DNA of 64,000 nt, from contig BSYO01000024.1 in NCBI GenBank assembly GCA_033239525.1, positions 4,363,991-4,427,990 of the forward strand, given 5' to 3'. Below, one piece after another: positions 49,166 to 58,261 of the stretch. How positions within the stretch are numbered: the stretch's first letter is position 1; every line of letters starts with the position of its first letter. The stretch comes from Nepenthes gracilis (Eukaryota > Streptophyta > Magnoliopsida > Caryophyllales > Nepenthaceae). The notes beneath the pieces are model-generated. The model had not been told where the DNA came from, did no database searches, and saw only the letters and a list, made by a program, of their open reading frames with translations. Both the position numbers and the translations under genes were made by a program.

Positions 49166-49170
49166 AATTT

Positions 49171-49188
49171 TGATGGGTATACCCATCA
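49171..49188. repeat. 18 bp perfect palindrome at the LTR start
   Basis: TGATGGGTATACCCATCA equals its own reverse complement. The 3' LTR has TGATGGATATACCCATCA at 58262-58279, one mismatched pair. Confidence 0.9.
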
Positions 49189-50026
49189 CTAGGCTGAGTT
49201 GGCCCCAAAAGTCAATGAGCTAAAACGGGCTTACAATACTCTAACGACCCACCGGCAATGGAGAATAAAGGCCCTTTATAACCACTTGGGTGGCAAAGAT
49301 TTTCTACCGTATTGGCTGATCCCTGCCCAATACCATCGCGCTAACTCCTCCACGACGGCAACTCAAGCGTTGACTGGCCCCTCATTATGAGCATTGGGCC
49401 CAAAGAGGCTTTTATACCGTAATAGGCTTGGCTCACTCAGGCCCATGGTCCATCAGGCGGCTAATAACGGACATCCTCCACGATGGCGACCAACACACAC
49501 GCAGACGGTCAACTTGCACGTTGACCGGAAACTCAAAAGTGTACTTGTACTGGGCCCTAAGAAACCTTTCAACAAAGAAATCGGTCTAATCCGCCTTCCA
49601 AAGAAGGCCCACGAATCATCAAAAGGCCAACAATGGCTTTCCAAGGATTTTCCATGATCTCAACCGGCACCAAAAGGACATTGGCAATTTCGGTGCCTCC
49701 CATATACCAAGGTGCCGATTTTTCCAAACCTTTTACAACCTGTGCTTTCAATCAGAGCATGGCCGAAGGAAAACGCCCGGTTTGGAAGTCGCTGGCCCAT
49801 GCCTGCGAGGAAACAATCATGCATGATTTGGCAACTAGCGTCGGCTCACAAAGGAAAGCCAGCCAGCAGATCACGGGGGCAATCCCTCCTTCCAAAGAAG
49901 AAGGATCGACCTTTCCACCATAAAAAAAACCCTGGATTCACCATCCTGGACACGCTTTCTTCAACACTTTCAACTGCATACGCTCTCTACAAGAAGAACA
50001 AGTGCTCTCAGAGATCTGCCTTCTCT
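49171..50026 (+). repeat. Truncated 5' LTR of element 3
   Basis: Corresponds to 58262 to about 59085 of the 3' LTR. Similarity stops after CTGCCTTCTCT at 50026; the last roughly 340 bp of the LTR are missing. The middle (49210-49400) is more diverged from the 3' LTR than the rest. Contains GACGGTCAAC...GTTGACCG inverted pairs (about 49503-49529). Confidence 0.85.
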
Positions 50027-51150
50027 CGGGCAGAAGACAATCACGCAGTCCAAGAGCAAGCCTCCAGATCGTCTCGATCCACCAAAAGGCAAGGAAAAAT
50101 TCCGGCCGGGCGAGCCACGAGGGACAAGACAGAGTTGAGGGATTACCTCAACTCCAAACGATCAACAAACATCGCTCGCGTCGATCCGCGGGTGGACAAG
50201 ATTTGGAATCGTGTGTTCCAAGAAGAGGAGCGCGCCATCGACTTGGACCGATCTCCTTTTACTGAAGAGATCCTGAGTCGTCCACTGCCAACAAAATTCA
50301 AAATGTCATCCCTTGACTTATACGATGGGAGTAGTGATCCAATTGACCACTTGGATCACTTTCGCACCCATCTAAGTCTACAAGGGCTAGAAGACTCAGC
50401 GATGTGCCGCTACTTCCCGCTCACTCTGAAGGGAGACGCTCAAATCTGGTTCCATCACCTCCCTTCAGGCACTATCAGCAGTTTCGTGAGCTCATAGACC
50501 TCTTCCTAGCTCAGTACGCTTCAAGCCAACGGGAAGAGAAACAGCCATGGCATCTCTCCTACATAAAGCAGAAACCAAGAGAGAACCCACGGCGTTCCCT
50601 GGATAGCTTCGTGGCAGAGGCCGGGAGGATCCCCAGGATCACCGAGGAGATGAAGCTGGGCAGTTTCATCTCTGCACTTACTTACGGTGACTTTTTCAAG
50701 CACCTTACCCACAAAAATCCTCAAACTTTCCTAGAGGCAGAATCTATCACCAGGGCCTACGCTGCAGCAGAAGAGACAAATGAGTCAAAACGTCCAGAGA
50801 GGGCGGATTAGCCTCGGCCATTCCCTGGTGAAGGGAAAAGAAAGTACAACGGCGGAGAACACTCCCGCTGCAGGCTGGCCGATCTGGGCCCCCGAACATG
50901 AGAGATTATGGGCCCACCGGGCCACACCTCGGCTGCACACGCACGCCAACGTCCTCATGCAGATCCGTGGAGAAAAATTCCTGAAATGGCCAAAACCGCT
51001 AAAGAAAGGCTCTGGAAACCAGTCAAAGTATTGTGACTTCCATCGCTCTGCTGGCCATTCGACCGAGGACTGCAAGACGCTGTAAAGGGAGATCGAAGAT
51101 CTAATTCACAGAGGCCACCTCACGAAATTTGTTAGAGGACCTGGACAGAG
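50027..51150 (+). pseudogene. Element 3 gag, fused to LTR sequence
   Basis: The open frame 49712-50497 runs from LTR sequence straight into gag (junction near 50027). Gag features: RDKTELRDYLNSKR, then PLPTKFKMSSLDLYDGSSDP, then LSLQGLEDSAMCRYFPLTLK and IWFHHLPSGTI, a frameshift near 50480, then FLAQYASSQREEKQPWHLSY and FFKHLTHKNPQTFLEAESIT to 50811. A zinc-knuckle segment KYCDFHRSAGHSTEDCKTL is at about 51027-51084. Overall the capsid domain is well preserved but split into at least three frames. Confidence 0.85.
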
Positions 51151-51379
51151 CTCAGGAGCAGTGATGAAGAGGGGCAGGAGCAGACTCCACCCCGAAATAG
51201 GATTGCGGCGGGGGTGGTTAACATGGTCACCACCTGACCTGCCAAGAACCCGGTAGACAGCAAGGAGTAGCAGACTAGGAGGAAGAAGCAGCGCACAGTA
51301 GACAATACGATTAGTTTCGATGATAATGACTCAACTTATATAATGTCCCCATGCTGACCCCCTTGTTATATCAGCACTC

Positions 51380-51862
51380 GTTTCAGACGGCAGTTCGAAC
51401 TACCAGCTGAAACGAGGCTTTATCGATAATGGAAGTTCTAAAGATTTGTTTTACTGGGATGCCTTCTTTAAGTTAGGCCTAAAAAAGAACCAACTAAAAC
51501 CGGCCGAGGGTCCATTATACGGCATTGACAATAAACCAGTGTCCGTTCAAGGGACTATTCAATTGAAGGTTACCTTAGGGACATATCCAAGGACAGCAAG
51601 TCACACACTTACCTTTCTAGTAGTTAACCTGCCCTCCGTTCACAACGCGATACTAGGCAGGCCATGCCTGACAGCGTTTGGGGTGGTCACCTCAATTTCA
51701 CACCTCAAAATGAAGTTCCCGACACCCTACGGTGTGGGAGAAGTGTTAGACGACCAAATAATCGGGAGGACATGCTACATGTCCCAGATTTCCCCAAGCT
51801 GCAGCACTGGCACGGTGGGAGAACTTGATCATCGAGATGAGACCACCCTGCAGCAAGCATAG
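51380..51862 (+). pseudogene. Element 3 aspartic protease
   Basis: The active-site segment FIDNGSSKDLFYWDAFFKLG is followed by GIDNKPVSVQGTIQLKVTLG, LTFLVVNLPSVHNAILGRPC and LTAFGVVTSISHLKMKFPTP, all in one frame to a stop at 51862. It would mature the Gag-Pol product. Confidence 0.85.
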
Positions 51863-53242
51863 TCCGGTGAAGCCATAGATCTGGTCCCACTAAATCCGAA
51901 TAAACCAGAGAAGTGTGTGCAGATTGGTGGCTCACTCACTGGCACACTGCGCACTGAACTGGTTGTGTTCCTGCAACGGAATGCCGATATATTCACATGG
52001 ACTCCCGCAGACATGCCCGGGATGTCGGCCGAGGTGATGGTCCACATGTTGGACCTCGATCCTGGCCGAAAGCCTGTTAGGCAAAAATGGATGAATCATT
52101 TTGTTGAGAAACTGATCGCCATCCGAAAGGAGGTGAAAAAGCTATTGGATTCGGGATTTATTAGAGAAGTCCAGTATCCAGATTGGCTTTCAAATGTCGC
52201 CTGGTTAAAAAGAGTAACGAAAAATGGCGAATGTGCGTCGATTTTACTCGACGTCAACAAGGCCCGCACGAAAGATAGTTTTTCCTTGCCCGGGATTGAC
52301 CTACTGGCTAACTCAACGGCTGGACATGAGCTGCTCAGCTTCATGGACACCTATTCAGGTTACAAACAGATTCGAATAAGTCAAAAGGACGAGGAGCATA
52401 CCTCATTCATGACAGATCAGGGCACCGACTGCTACAAAGTGATGCCCTTCAGACTGAAAAATGCTGGAGTAACTTACCAGCGACTGGTCAACAAGATGTT
52501 TGAAAAGCAGATTGGTCGCAACATGGAGGTCTACGTCGACGACATACTCGTTAAGAATAAAGTCACTGGCGACCACATACATGACCTGAAAGAATCATTT
52601 GAGGTGCTCCGCCGGCACCAAATGAAACTGAATCCAACCAAGTGTGTCTTAGGGGTGGCATCTAGGAAGCTTTTGGGTTTCATCGTCTCCTAATGGGGGA
52701 TCGAGGCAAACCCAGAAAAGATCAAGGCCCTCGTCGACATGGCTCCCCCACGGAATGTCAAAGACGTCCAGCAATTGACTTGGCGGCTGGCGACTTTGTC
52801 CCGCTTCCTCGCGAAGTCTAGTGGCAAGTACCAGCCCTTCTTCAAAGCCCTGAGAGGAACAAAATCCAATGGATTCCAGTGGACGGCTGACTGCCAGATA
52901 GCCTTCAATGAATTGAAGTGGTATCTACCCAGCCCACCATTGCTAGCGTCACCCAAAGACGGAGAGGAGCTATACCTTTACCTGACAGTTTCAGAAGTAT
53001 CCCTCAGCTCCGTCCTCGTGCGCCAAGAATTTGATACCCAGCAGCCGGTCTACTATGTGAGCAAAACATTGACCGGCCCAGAAACACGTTATCCACGCGC
53101 TGAGAAAATGGCCCTAGCACTTATCTTCGCAGCACAGAAATTGAGGCCATACTTTCAGGAGCATCGCATAGTGGTCCTTACTGACCAGCTGCTGAAAGGC
53201 ATACTCCAGAAACCAGACGTTTCGAGATGGCTGGTAAAGTAG
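51863..53242 (+). pseudogene. Element 3 reverse transcriptase and RNase H
   Basis: An open frame at 51917-52693 holds nearly the whole RT: EVKKLLDSGFIREVQYPDWL, DTYSGYKQIRISQKDEEHTS, CYKVMPFRLKNAGVTYQ, and catalytic YVDDI at 52532-52546. A substitution of the usual G in MPFGLKNA to R is visible, so activity is doubtful. After one stop (TAA/TGG) the RNase H domain is open at 52739-53242, with FFKALRGTKSNGFQWTADCQ, YLYLTVSEVSLSSVLVRQE and a DQ-LL-G segment near the end. Confidence 0.9.
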
Positions 53243-53802
53243 GCTATCGAATTGGATGAGTTCGACATCGAATTCAAGCCCAACCTGCCATAAAATCACA
53301 GGCTCTGGTTGACTTCATTATTGAGACCACGACCCCAATTCAAGAGGAACAGCCCGCTGAAAATGCAAAACAACCCGACGAGGTCCCAGAATGGACACTC
53401 CACGTGGACGGATCATCCACGGACAGTGGCAGCGGAGCAAGGGTTGTCCTTACGACCCCTGATGAATTCGAGGTTAAGTATTCCCTCAAACTTGACTTCC
53501 CAACGACCAACAACGTCGCCAAATACAAAGCCCTGCTAGCAGGCTTACGATTAGCAAAGGAATGCTCTGTCAAGAGGTTGGCGGTTTACAGTGACTCCGA
53601 ACTGATCGTCAACCAGGTTAATGGGGGCTTTGAGGCAAACAACCCTTACTTGGCCAAGTACTTGGTTAAGGTGAAGGAGGCCGTCCAGGGCTTTGACAAA
53701 CTTACCTTGGTTCACGTTCCTCGAACTGAAAACTCAAAGGCAGACCGGTTGGCTAAAGCCGCTGCTGCCAAAAACCCAGAACAGTATTTGAGGGACATGT
53801 GA
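53243..53802 (+). pseudogene. Element 3 second (archaeal-type) RNase H
   Basis: Open frame 53404-53802 with HVDGSSTDSGSGARVVLTTP, NNVAKYKALLAGLRLAKECS, VYSDSELIVNQVNGGFEANN and NSKADRLAKAAA. The catalytic Glu of the usual AEY is Lys here (VAKYKAL), so the domain is likely inactive. Diagnostic of the Tat lineage. Confidence 0.9.
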
Positions 53803-53879
53803 GAGATTCTGAATGCTCCCAGCATAGAGAAACAGGAGACAATGCAGATTTCTGAAACGAAAAACTAGATGACACCCTA

Positions 53880-55098
53880 TCTTAATACTTGGCTGACGGA
53901 TCACTCCCAGAGTACGCCGAGAAAGCTAAGCGAATTAAAAAGACAGCTAGCTGGTACACGGTAGTCGATGGGCGGCTGTATCACCACGGATACTCAACTC
54001 CGTATCTCCGCTGTCTACCTCCCGATGAGGCGGACTACGCGTTGAGTGAAGTTCACCTAGGGATCTGCGGATCACACGTAGGTGGGAAAAACCTGGCATT
54101 TAAGATCATGCTGCAGGGTTACTACTGGCCCTCAATGAAAAATGATGCACTAGAGTTTGTAAAGAAATGTGAAAGTTGTCAACTTCACGGCAACCTTTAC
54201 CACTAGCCTTCCACTGACCTAAAGTCACTTCAAGCTCCATGGCCCTTCACGCAATGGGGGCTCGATATTCTCGGCCCATTTCCCATTGCTATGGGGCAAA
54301 GAAAGTTCATCATCGCAGGCATCGACTACTTCACCAAGTGGGTCGAGGTAATCCCGCTGGCAAAAATCACGGAGCACAATGCGCTGGAATTTCTTCGCCA
54401 GAGCATTATCTGTAGGTTTTGCGTCCCAGAGGTCGTAGTGATCGACAACGAGACCCAATTTTTGGAAAAACGCTTCACCAAGTATTGTGCCAGCGTTGGT
54501 ATCAAGCTGGCCCACACTTCGGTGGCATAACCCCAAACCAACGGGCAGGTGGAGGTTATGAACCTTACGCTACTCCACGGGTTAAAGACTAAGTTGGAGG
54601 ACGCTGGGGGCTCCTGGGCTGACGAGCTCCCATCCATCCTCTGGTCTTATCAGACAACCCTGAAGGAACCAACACGCAAGACACCCTTCAGCCTCTTCTA
54701 CAGGACTGAGGCGGTGATACCAATTGAAATCTGGCTTCTGAGTCTTAGGGTAGAATCTTTCGACCCACAGACCAACTCCCAGAAAATCAGGAAACACTTA
54801 GACTTGCTGGAGGAGGCCTACGACGCCGCTAGAATATGGATGGAAGCCTACCAACACCGAGTTGCCCGGTACTACAATAAAAGGTGAAAGCCCGGCAGCT
54901 CGATGTTGGAGACTTGGTCCTACGAGGCGTCGAGACCACGGGCAAGCTGCCGGCCACAACAAGCTCTTTCCCAACTGGAAGGGACCTTTCCAAGTCTCTG
55001 TCGTAATGCGAAACGGAGCATACAAACTCTGAAACCAGGACGGGAAGTTGGTCCCACGAACGTGGAACACGACCTACCTTAAGCGATACTTCCAATGA
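53880..55098 (+). pseudogene. Element 3 integrase
   Basis: Frame 53889-54206 carries the HHCC zinc-binding region (EVHLGICGSHVGGK then CESCQLH). After a stop the core follows: WGLDILGPF (first Asp), GIDYFTKWVEVIPLAKI, VVVIDNETQF (second Asp), a stop at 54528, then PQTNGQVEVMN (catalytic Glu) and WSYQTTLKEPTRKTPFSLFY to 54887. The C-terminal part ends NTTYLKRYFQ with a stop at 55096-55098. All DDE residues are visible, but stops split the protein. Confidence 0.9.
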
Positions 55099-55283
55099 GA
55101 AACCCAGGTATGCACTCATCCACTTGTGTGTATTCATTCGCATGCTTGTTTTAATTTAGCAAAATAAGAAGTTTAGTTAGTATATAAGACCCTAGTCTTT
55201 ATGAGTATATATTATGTGTTTGCCTTACATGTTTACCCGACCTAGACTGCCCCTAAGTCGGGAGGGTCTTCACTTTCTCGTTA

Positions 55284-55500
55284 AACCCTGGTCATCCAGG
55301 TAGCCCAGAAGCGGTCTGAAATCCTGGTCATCCAGTGGCCCATGAGCGGTCTAACACCCTGGTAATCCAGATGGCCCATGAGCAGTCTGAAACCTTTGGC
55401 ATCTATGTGGCCCGTAAGCGGTCTAAACCTCAATCATTCGAAAGGCCCGATAGTCGTCGTACAAAACCTTGGTCATCCAAGTGGCCCGATAGCGGTCAAA
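55284..55500 (+). repeat. Element 3 post-pol hairpin repeat array
   Basis: Six units of 34-38 bp with consensus AAACCnTGGTCATCCAnG...GGCCCnnnAGCGGTCT. Stems: CCTGG/CCAGG (55287-55291 and 55296-55300), CTGG/CCAG twice, CTTGG/CCAAG (55468-55472 and 55477-55481); two units are degenerate. The loop is TCAT or TAAT. Confidence 0.8.
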
Positions 55501-55786
55501 AACCATAGGGGGCAAGTATAGCACATGCGACAACCTCCTCTCGGGGAGTAGCAACGTCAGTCAATGACGGTCGAAGGGAAGAGCATTTCTCCTCCAACAG
55601 TGGTTGCCCAAGTTATCACTTGTACGGCGCCACCATGTTAGTTAGCACAACCACCTACCTAGCTTAAGAATTCAGTTCCTTAGGCAACCAAATAATAGTA
55701 TTCGGCCAACCAAGTTGGCCGCCTGATACAACTGTATGAACAAACATAAAGTAATAAAGACAATGGACACCAAATTTAAAAAAAAA

Positions 55787-55797
55787 TTTATTTTATT
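55787..55797 (-). terminator. Poly(A) signals of element 3 antisense gene
   Basis: Two overlapping AATAAA hexamers on the minus strand, about 70 bp past the stop at 55863. Confidence 0.5.
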
Positions 55798-55862
55798 GCT
55801 CAAAAGGTGTGGTACACTTTACACAAGTCCCAAAAGCGCAAATGAAAAGGAAGTGCAAAAGG

Positions 55863-57644
55863 CTATAGGGATGGCGGACCACCCTGGTTGTCTCGAGGCT
55901 CTCCCACTAAGTCTTCCTTACGTTGCGCTGCGTGGTTGCTCTGATTGATAAACTCAACTGGGGAGTCAAGATCGATTAACCGTGCAACGCGCCATCCAAT
56001 GTTAAGCCCCTCCAACAGCCAAGCGTGTAGTGCACCCCCGATCTCATGGGGACTGATCCAAATGGCCAACTCGTTCTCTGAGGCTGCGGCTCGATCAATA
56101 AGGCGTTTATTGCTCGCCTTAAGTTGATTGACCTCCTCCTTCAAACGGGCAACCTCGGCTCCCAGTCTGGCATTCTCTACCTCTGTCCCCGCCAGGACAT
56201 CCTCGAGGATTGCCACCTCCCCGCGACGCTCTCCTTTCGCATCTGCCAGCTCGGCATCGAGCCAAGAAATCTCCGCATCCTTATCCGCAATTATATGGTC
56301 CTGTTGCTCCACCTCACGGGAAAATACGGATGCTAACCTCTTCACCTACAAAGAAAAAAACCAAGTTGTTAGTAATAATCACTGGAAAGGAATGCAGGAG
56401 GGCAGTCACAGGGATCGTACCTCATGAATCTTCCTCACAGGCCCCTTGGGCCTAGATTTGGTGCGTGAACCAGGCAGCGTCGGACTAGGAGCATCCTCTC
56501 GAGCCATGCTTACAGCTACCTCCTCCAGAATTCGGTCTAAAAACTCATCATCCTCTACGGCAGCGGCGGACTTTTTTCTCGCAGCCTCTAGCGTAGCAGC
56601 AGCTGGCCCCTTCCCGTTGGCGGCCTCTGGAGCGGCTGCTGGAGGATCAGCCCTCATCAACGACTCCACAATAAAAATCCGCAATCCCTCTGCCATATCG
56701 CGAGCTGGCTCCTCTACAAACCCCATCCAGGCAGCGCCTGGGACCACCTTCATCGCAAGCTGGGCTAGGATAACTTCTCCAGCCTCCGCCAACCTGTCTT
56801 CAATGAACTTCCATGCTCCAGCAGTGCTGCCAGATCTGCCACAGATCCCGGCAGCCACATAATCAATATGCAACAAAGACGAGAAAGGCGTCCCAATTGT
56901 CCTCTCAGTAAACTCCTCCTCCGTGCGCCTTCAGCGGATGATCACACCCTTTGAGTCCTCAGGGTTCATCATCATAACCGAAGGGCTTGGTTTCTGAACC
57001 GGTGATGGCGGCCCCCAGTTTACCTTCTTACACTCTGCCCGGGAGACCAAGAAGTCCTTCTTGAACTTATCTGGGTTAGCTTGTATGGCCTTGGTTAGCC
57101 ATGGGTAGGCGACGCAATCCACCGCAGACGGTGTACCAAAGTACTCCTCCGAAATCTCGCCCCATTCCCTGGTAAAGGGCCATTTCTTCCCCACCTTCAC
57201 GAAGAAGAACCGATTCTTCCAGTTCTTCAACGAGTCATGAATGGCTTAATTAATCTTTATTCCAGTACAGGGAGAGAGCGATATCCACTGATTCCCCTGA
57301 TTCACCTTGAACAAAACCCTAACGCCCGACATATTAAATCTCTAGCCAAGTTTTCGAGCAAAAATACACATAGTGCAGAGATACCTCACGGCGTTGGTGT
57401 GAAGCTGGGCGATGGGAACTCGCAGAGCTTTCACGATCAACTCCAGTTCTGCCAGCAACGGCAAGCGGAGGCCGCTCCTTAGATGGGCCTCGTAAATGGT
57501 AATGTACCCCTCCGGTGGGGCAAAGGCCTTGTCGTCCTTGTCTGGAATCCTCTAGGCCGTCTCCTTAGGGATATTGAACTCAACGCACAATGCCTTAATA
57601 TCGTTCTCTCTCAAAACGGACGAGAAGTCAGCAACGGAGGCCAT
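55863..57644 (-). pseudogene. Element 3 antisense gene (ORF-B), spliced
   Basis: The ATG at 57644 begins MASVADFSSVLRENDIKALC. Through stops, the domain continues with GYITIYEAHLRSGLRLPLLA, VPIAQLHTNAVRYL and VLFKVNQGNQWIS, then WKNRFFFVKVGKKWPFTREW (57225-57165). This order matches the 'putative gypsy-type transposon' family. A second part (56876-56421) is Ala/Glu-rich and ends in basic TKSRPKGPVRKIHE. A 75 bp intron follows, then VKRLASVFSREVEQQ and a long coiled coil (about 100 residues with Ala/Leu/Glu heptads), ending DNQGGPPSL at 55863. AATAAA signals at 55787-55797. Function unknown; nuclear location is only a guess from the basic stretch. Confidence 0.75.
56346..56420 (-). other. Spliceosomal intron in element 3 antisense gene
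   Basis: Minus strand donor CATGAG|GTACGA, branch-point-like TTACTAAC, polypyrimidine run GGTTTTTTTCTTTGTAG, acceptor TAG|GTGAAG. 75 bp, phase 0: KIHE joins VKRLASV in frame. All four plant intron signals are present. Confidence 0.8.
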
Positions 57645-57798
57645 GATCGGACAAAAGTTAGGGTTCTTTAGAAAGGTTTGGCTGAGAAATGAGAAGGAAG
57701 AAGACGACGAGGTGAATGCATAAATGATTTCAAAAATACGGAAGGGAAACTTAAGCGCCAAGTACAAAACCCCTCATTAAGGACATTGTCGGGACCGT

Positions 57799-57804
57799 CA
57801 CGTG
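57799..57804 (-). promoter_or_regulatory. G-box upstream of element 3 antisense gene
   Basis: CACGTG in GCGACACGTGACGG, 155 bp before the ATG at 57644. See the matching boxes at 30852-30857 and 35964-35969. Confidence 0.5.
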
Positions 57805-57951
57805 TCGCCTCCCTACTTGGCCATATAAAAGGCGGATCTCCGGCGCATTAATGGCCAGGATATCCACCCAACCAAAGGGACACACGTGTCGTACTCTGCT
57901 AAGTAAACCGGCTAAAGACTGGCAGAAGATACTTCCAAAATTGGCCAAGAT

Positions 57952-58148
57952 GGTCAACAATTCTGGTGCTCCGGAATTAACTGGGAAGGTCAACAATTCT
58001 GGTACTCCGAAATTGACCAGGACGGTCAACAATTCTGGTGCTCCGAAATTGACCAAGACAGTCAACAATTCTGGTTCTCCGAAATTGACCAGGATGGTCA
58101 ACAATTCTGGAGCTCTAGAATTGACCAAAACGGTCAACAATTCTGGTC
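57952..58148. repeat. 36 bp tandem repeat with inverted W-boxes
   Basis: Units start at 57952, 57988, 58024, 58060, 58096, and a partial one at 58132. Most read GGTCAACAATTCTGG...CTCCGAAATTGACC, that is a TTGACC W-box core in both orientations facing each other with near-palindromic flanks. I count about 11 W-box cores (TTGACC or TTGACT, either strand). Confidence 0.9.
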
Positions 58149-58249
58149 AAACTCCCCTTCGCGCCTCTCACAAGGTTCCACGAGATCCTCAGAGTAATAA
58201 AGGGCATCCCATCATGAACATACTGGAGCCCAGACTTCTGGCCACCAGC

Positions 58250-58261
58250 ATGGGGGGCTAG
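58250..58261 (+). other. Polypurine tract of element 3
   Basis: ATGGGGGGCTAG directly before the 3' LTR, identical to element 2. Confidence 0.85.

Noticed and set aside
57823..57832. ATATAAAAGG on the plus strand as a TATA box
   Set aside because: It points toward the 3' LTR, away from the antisense gene, and nothing downstream looks like a transcript start; not conserved in element 2.
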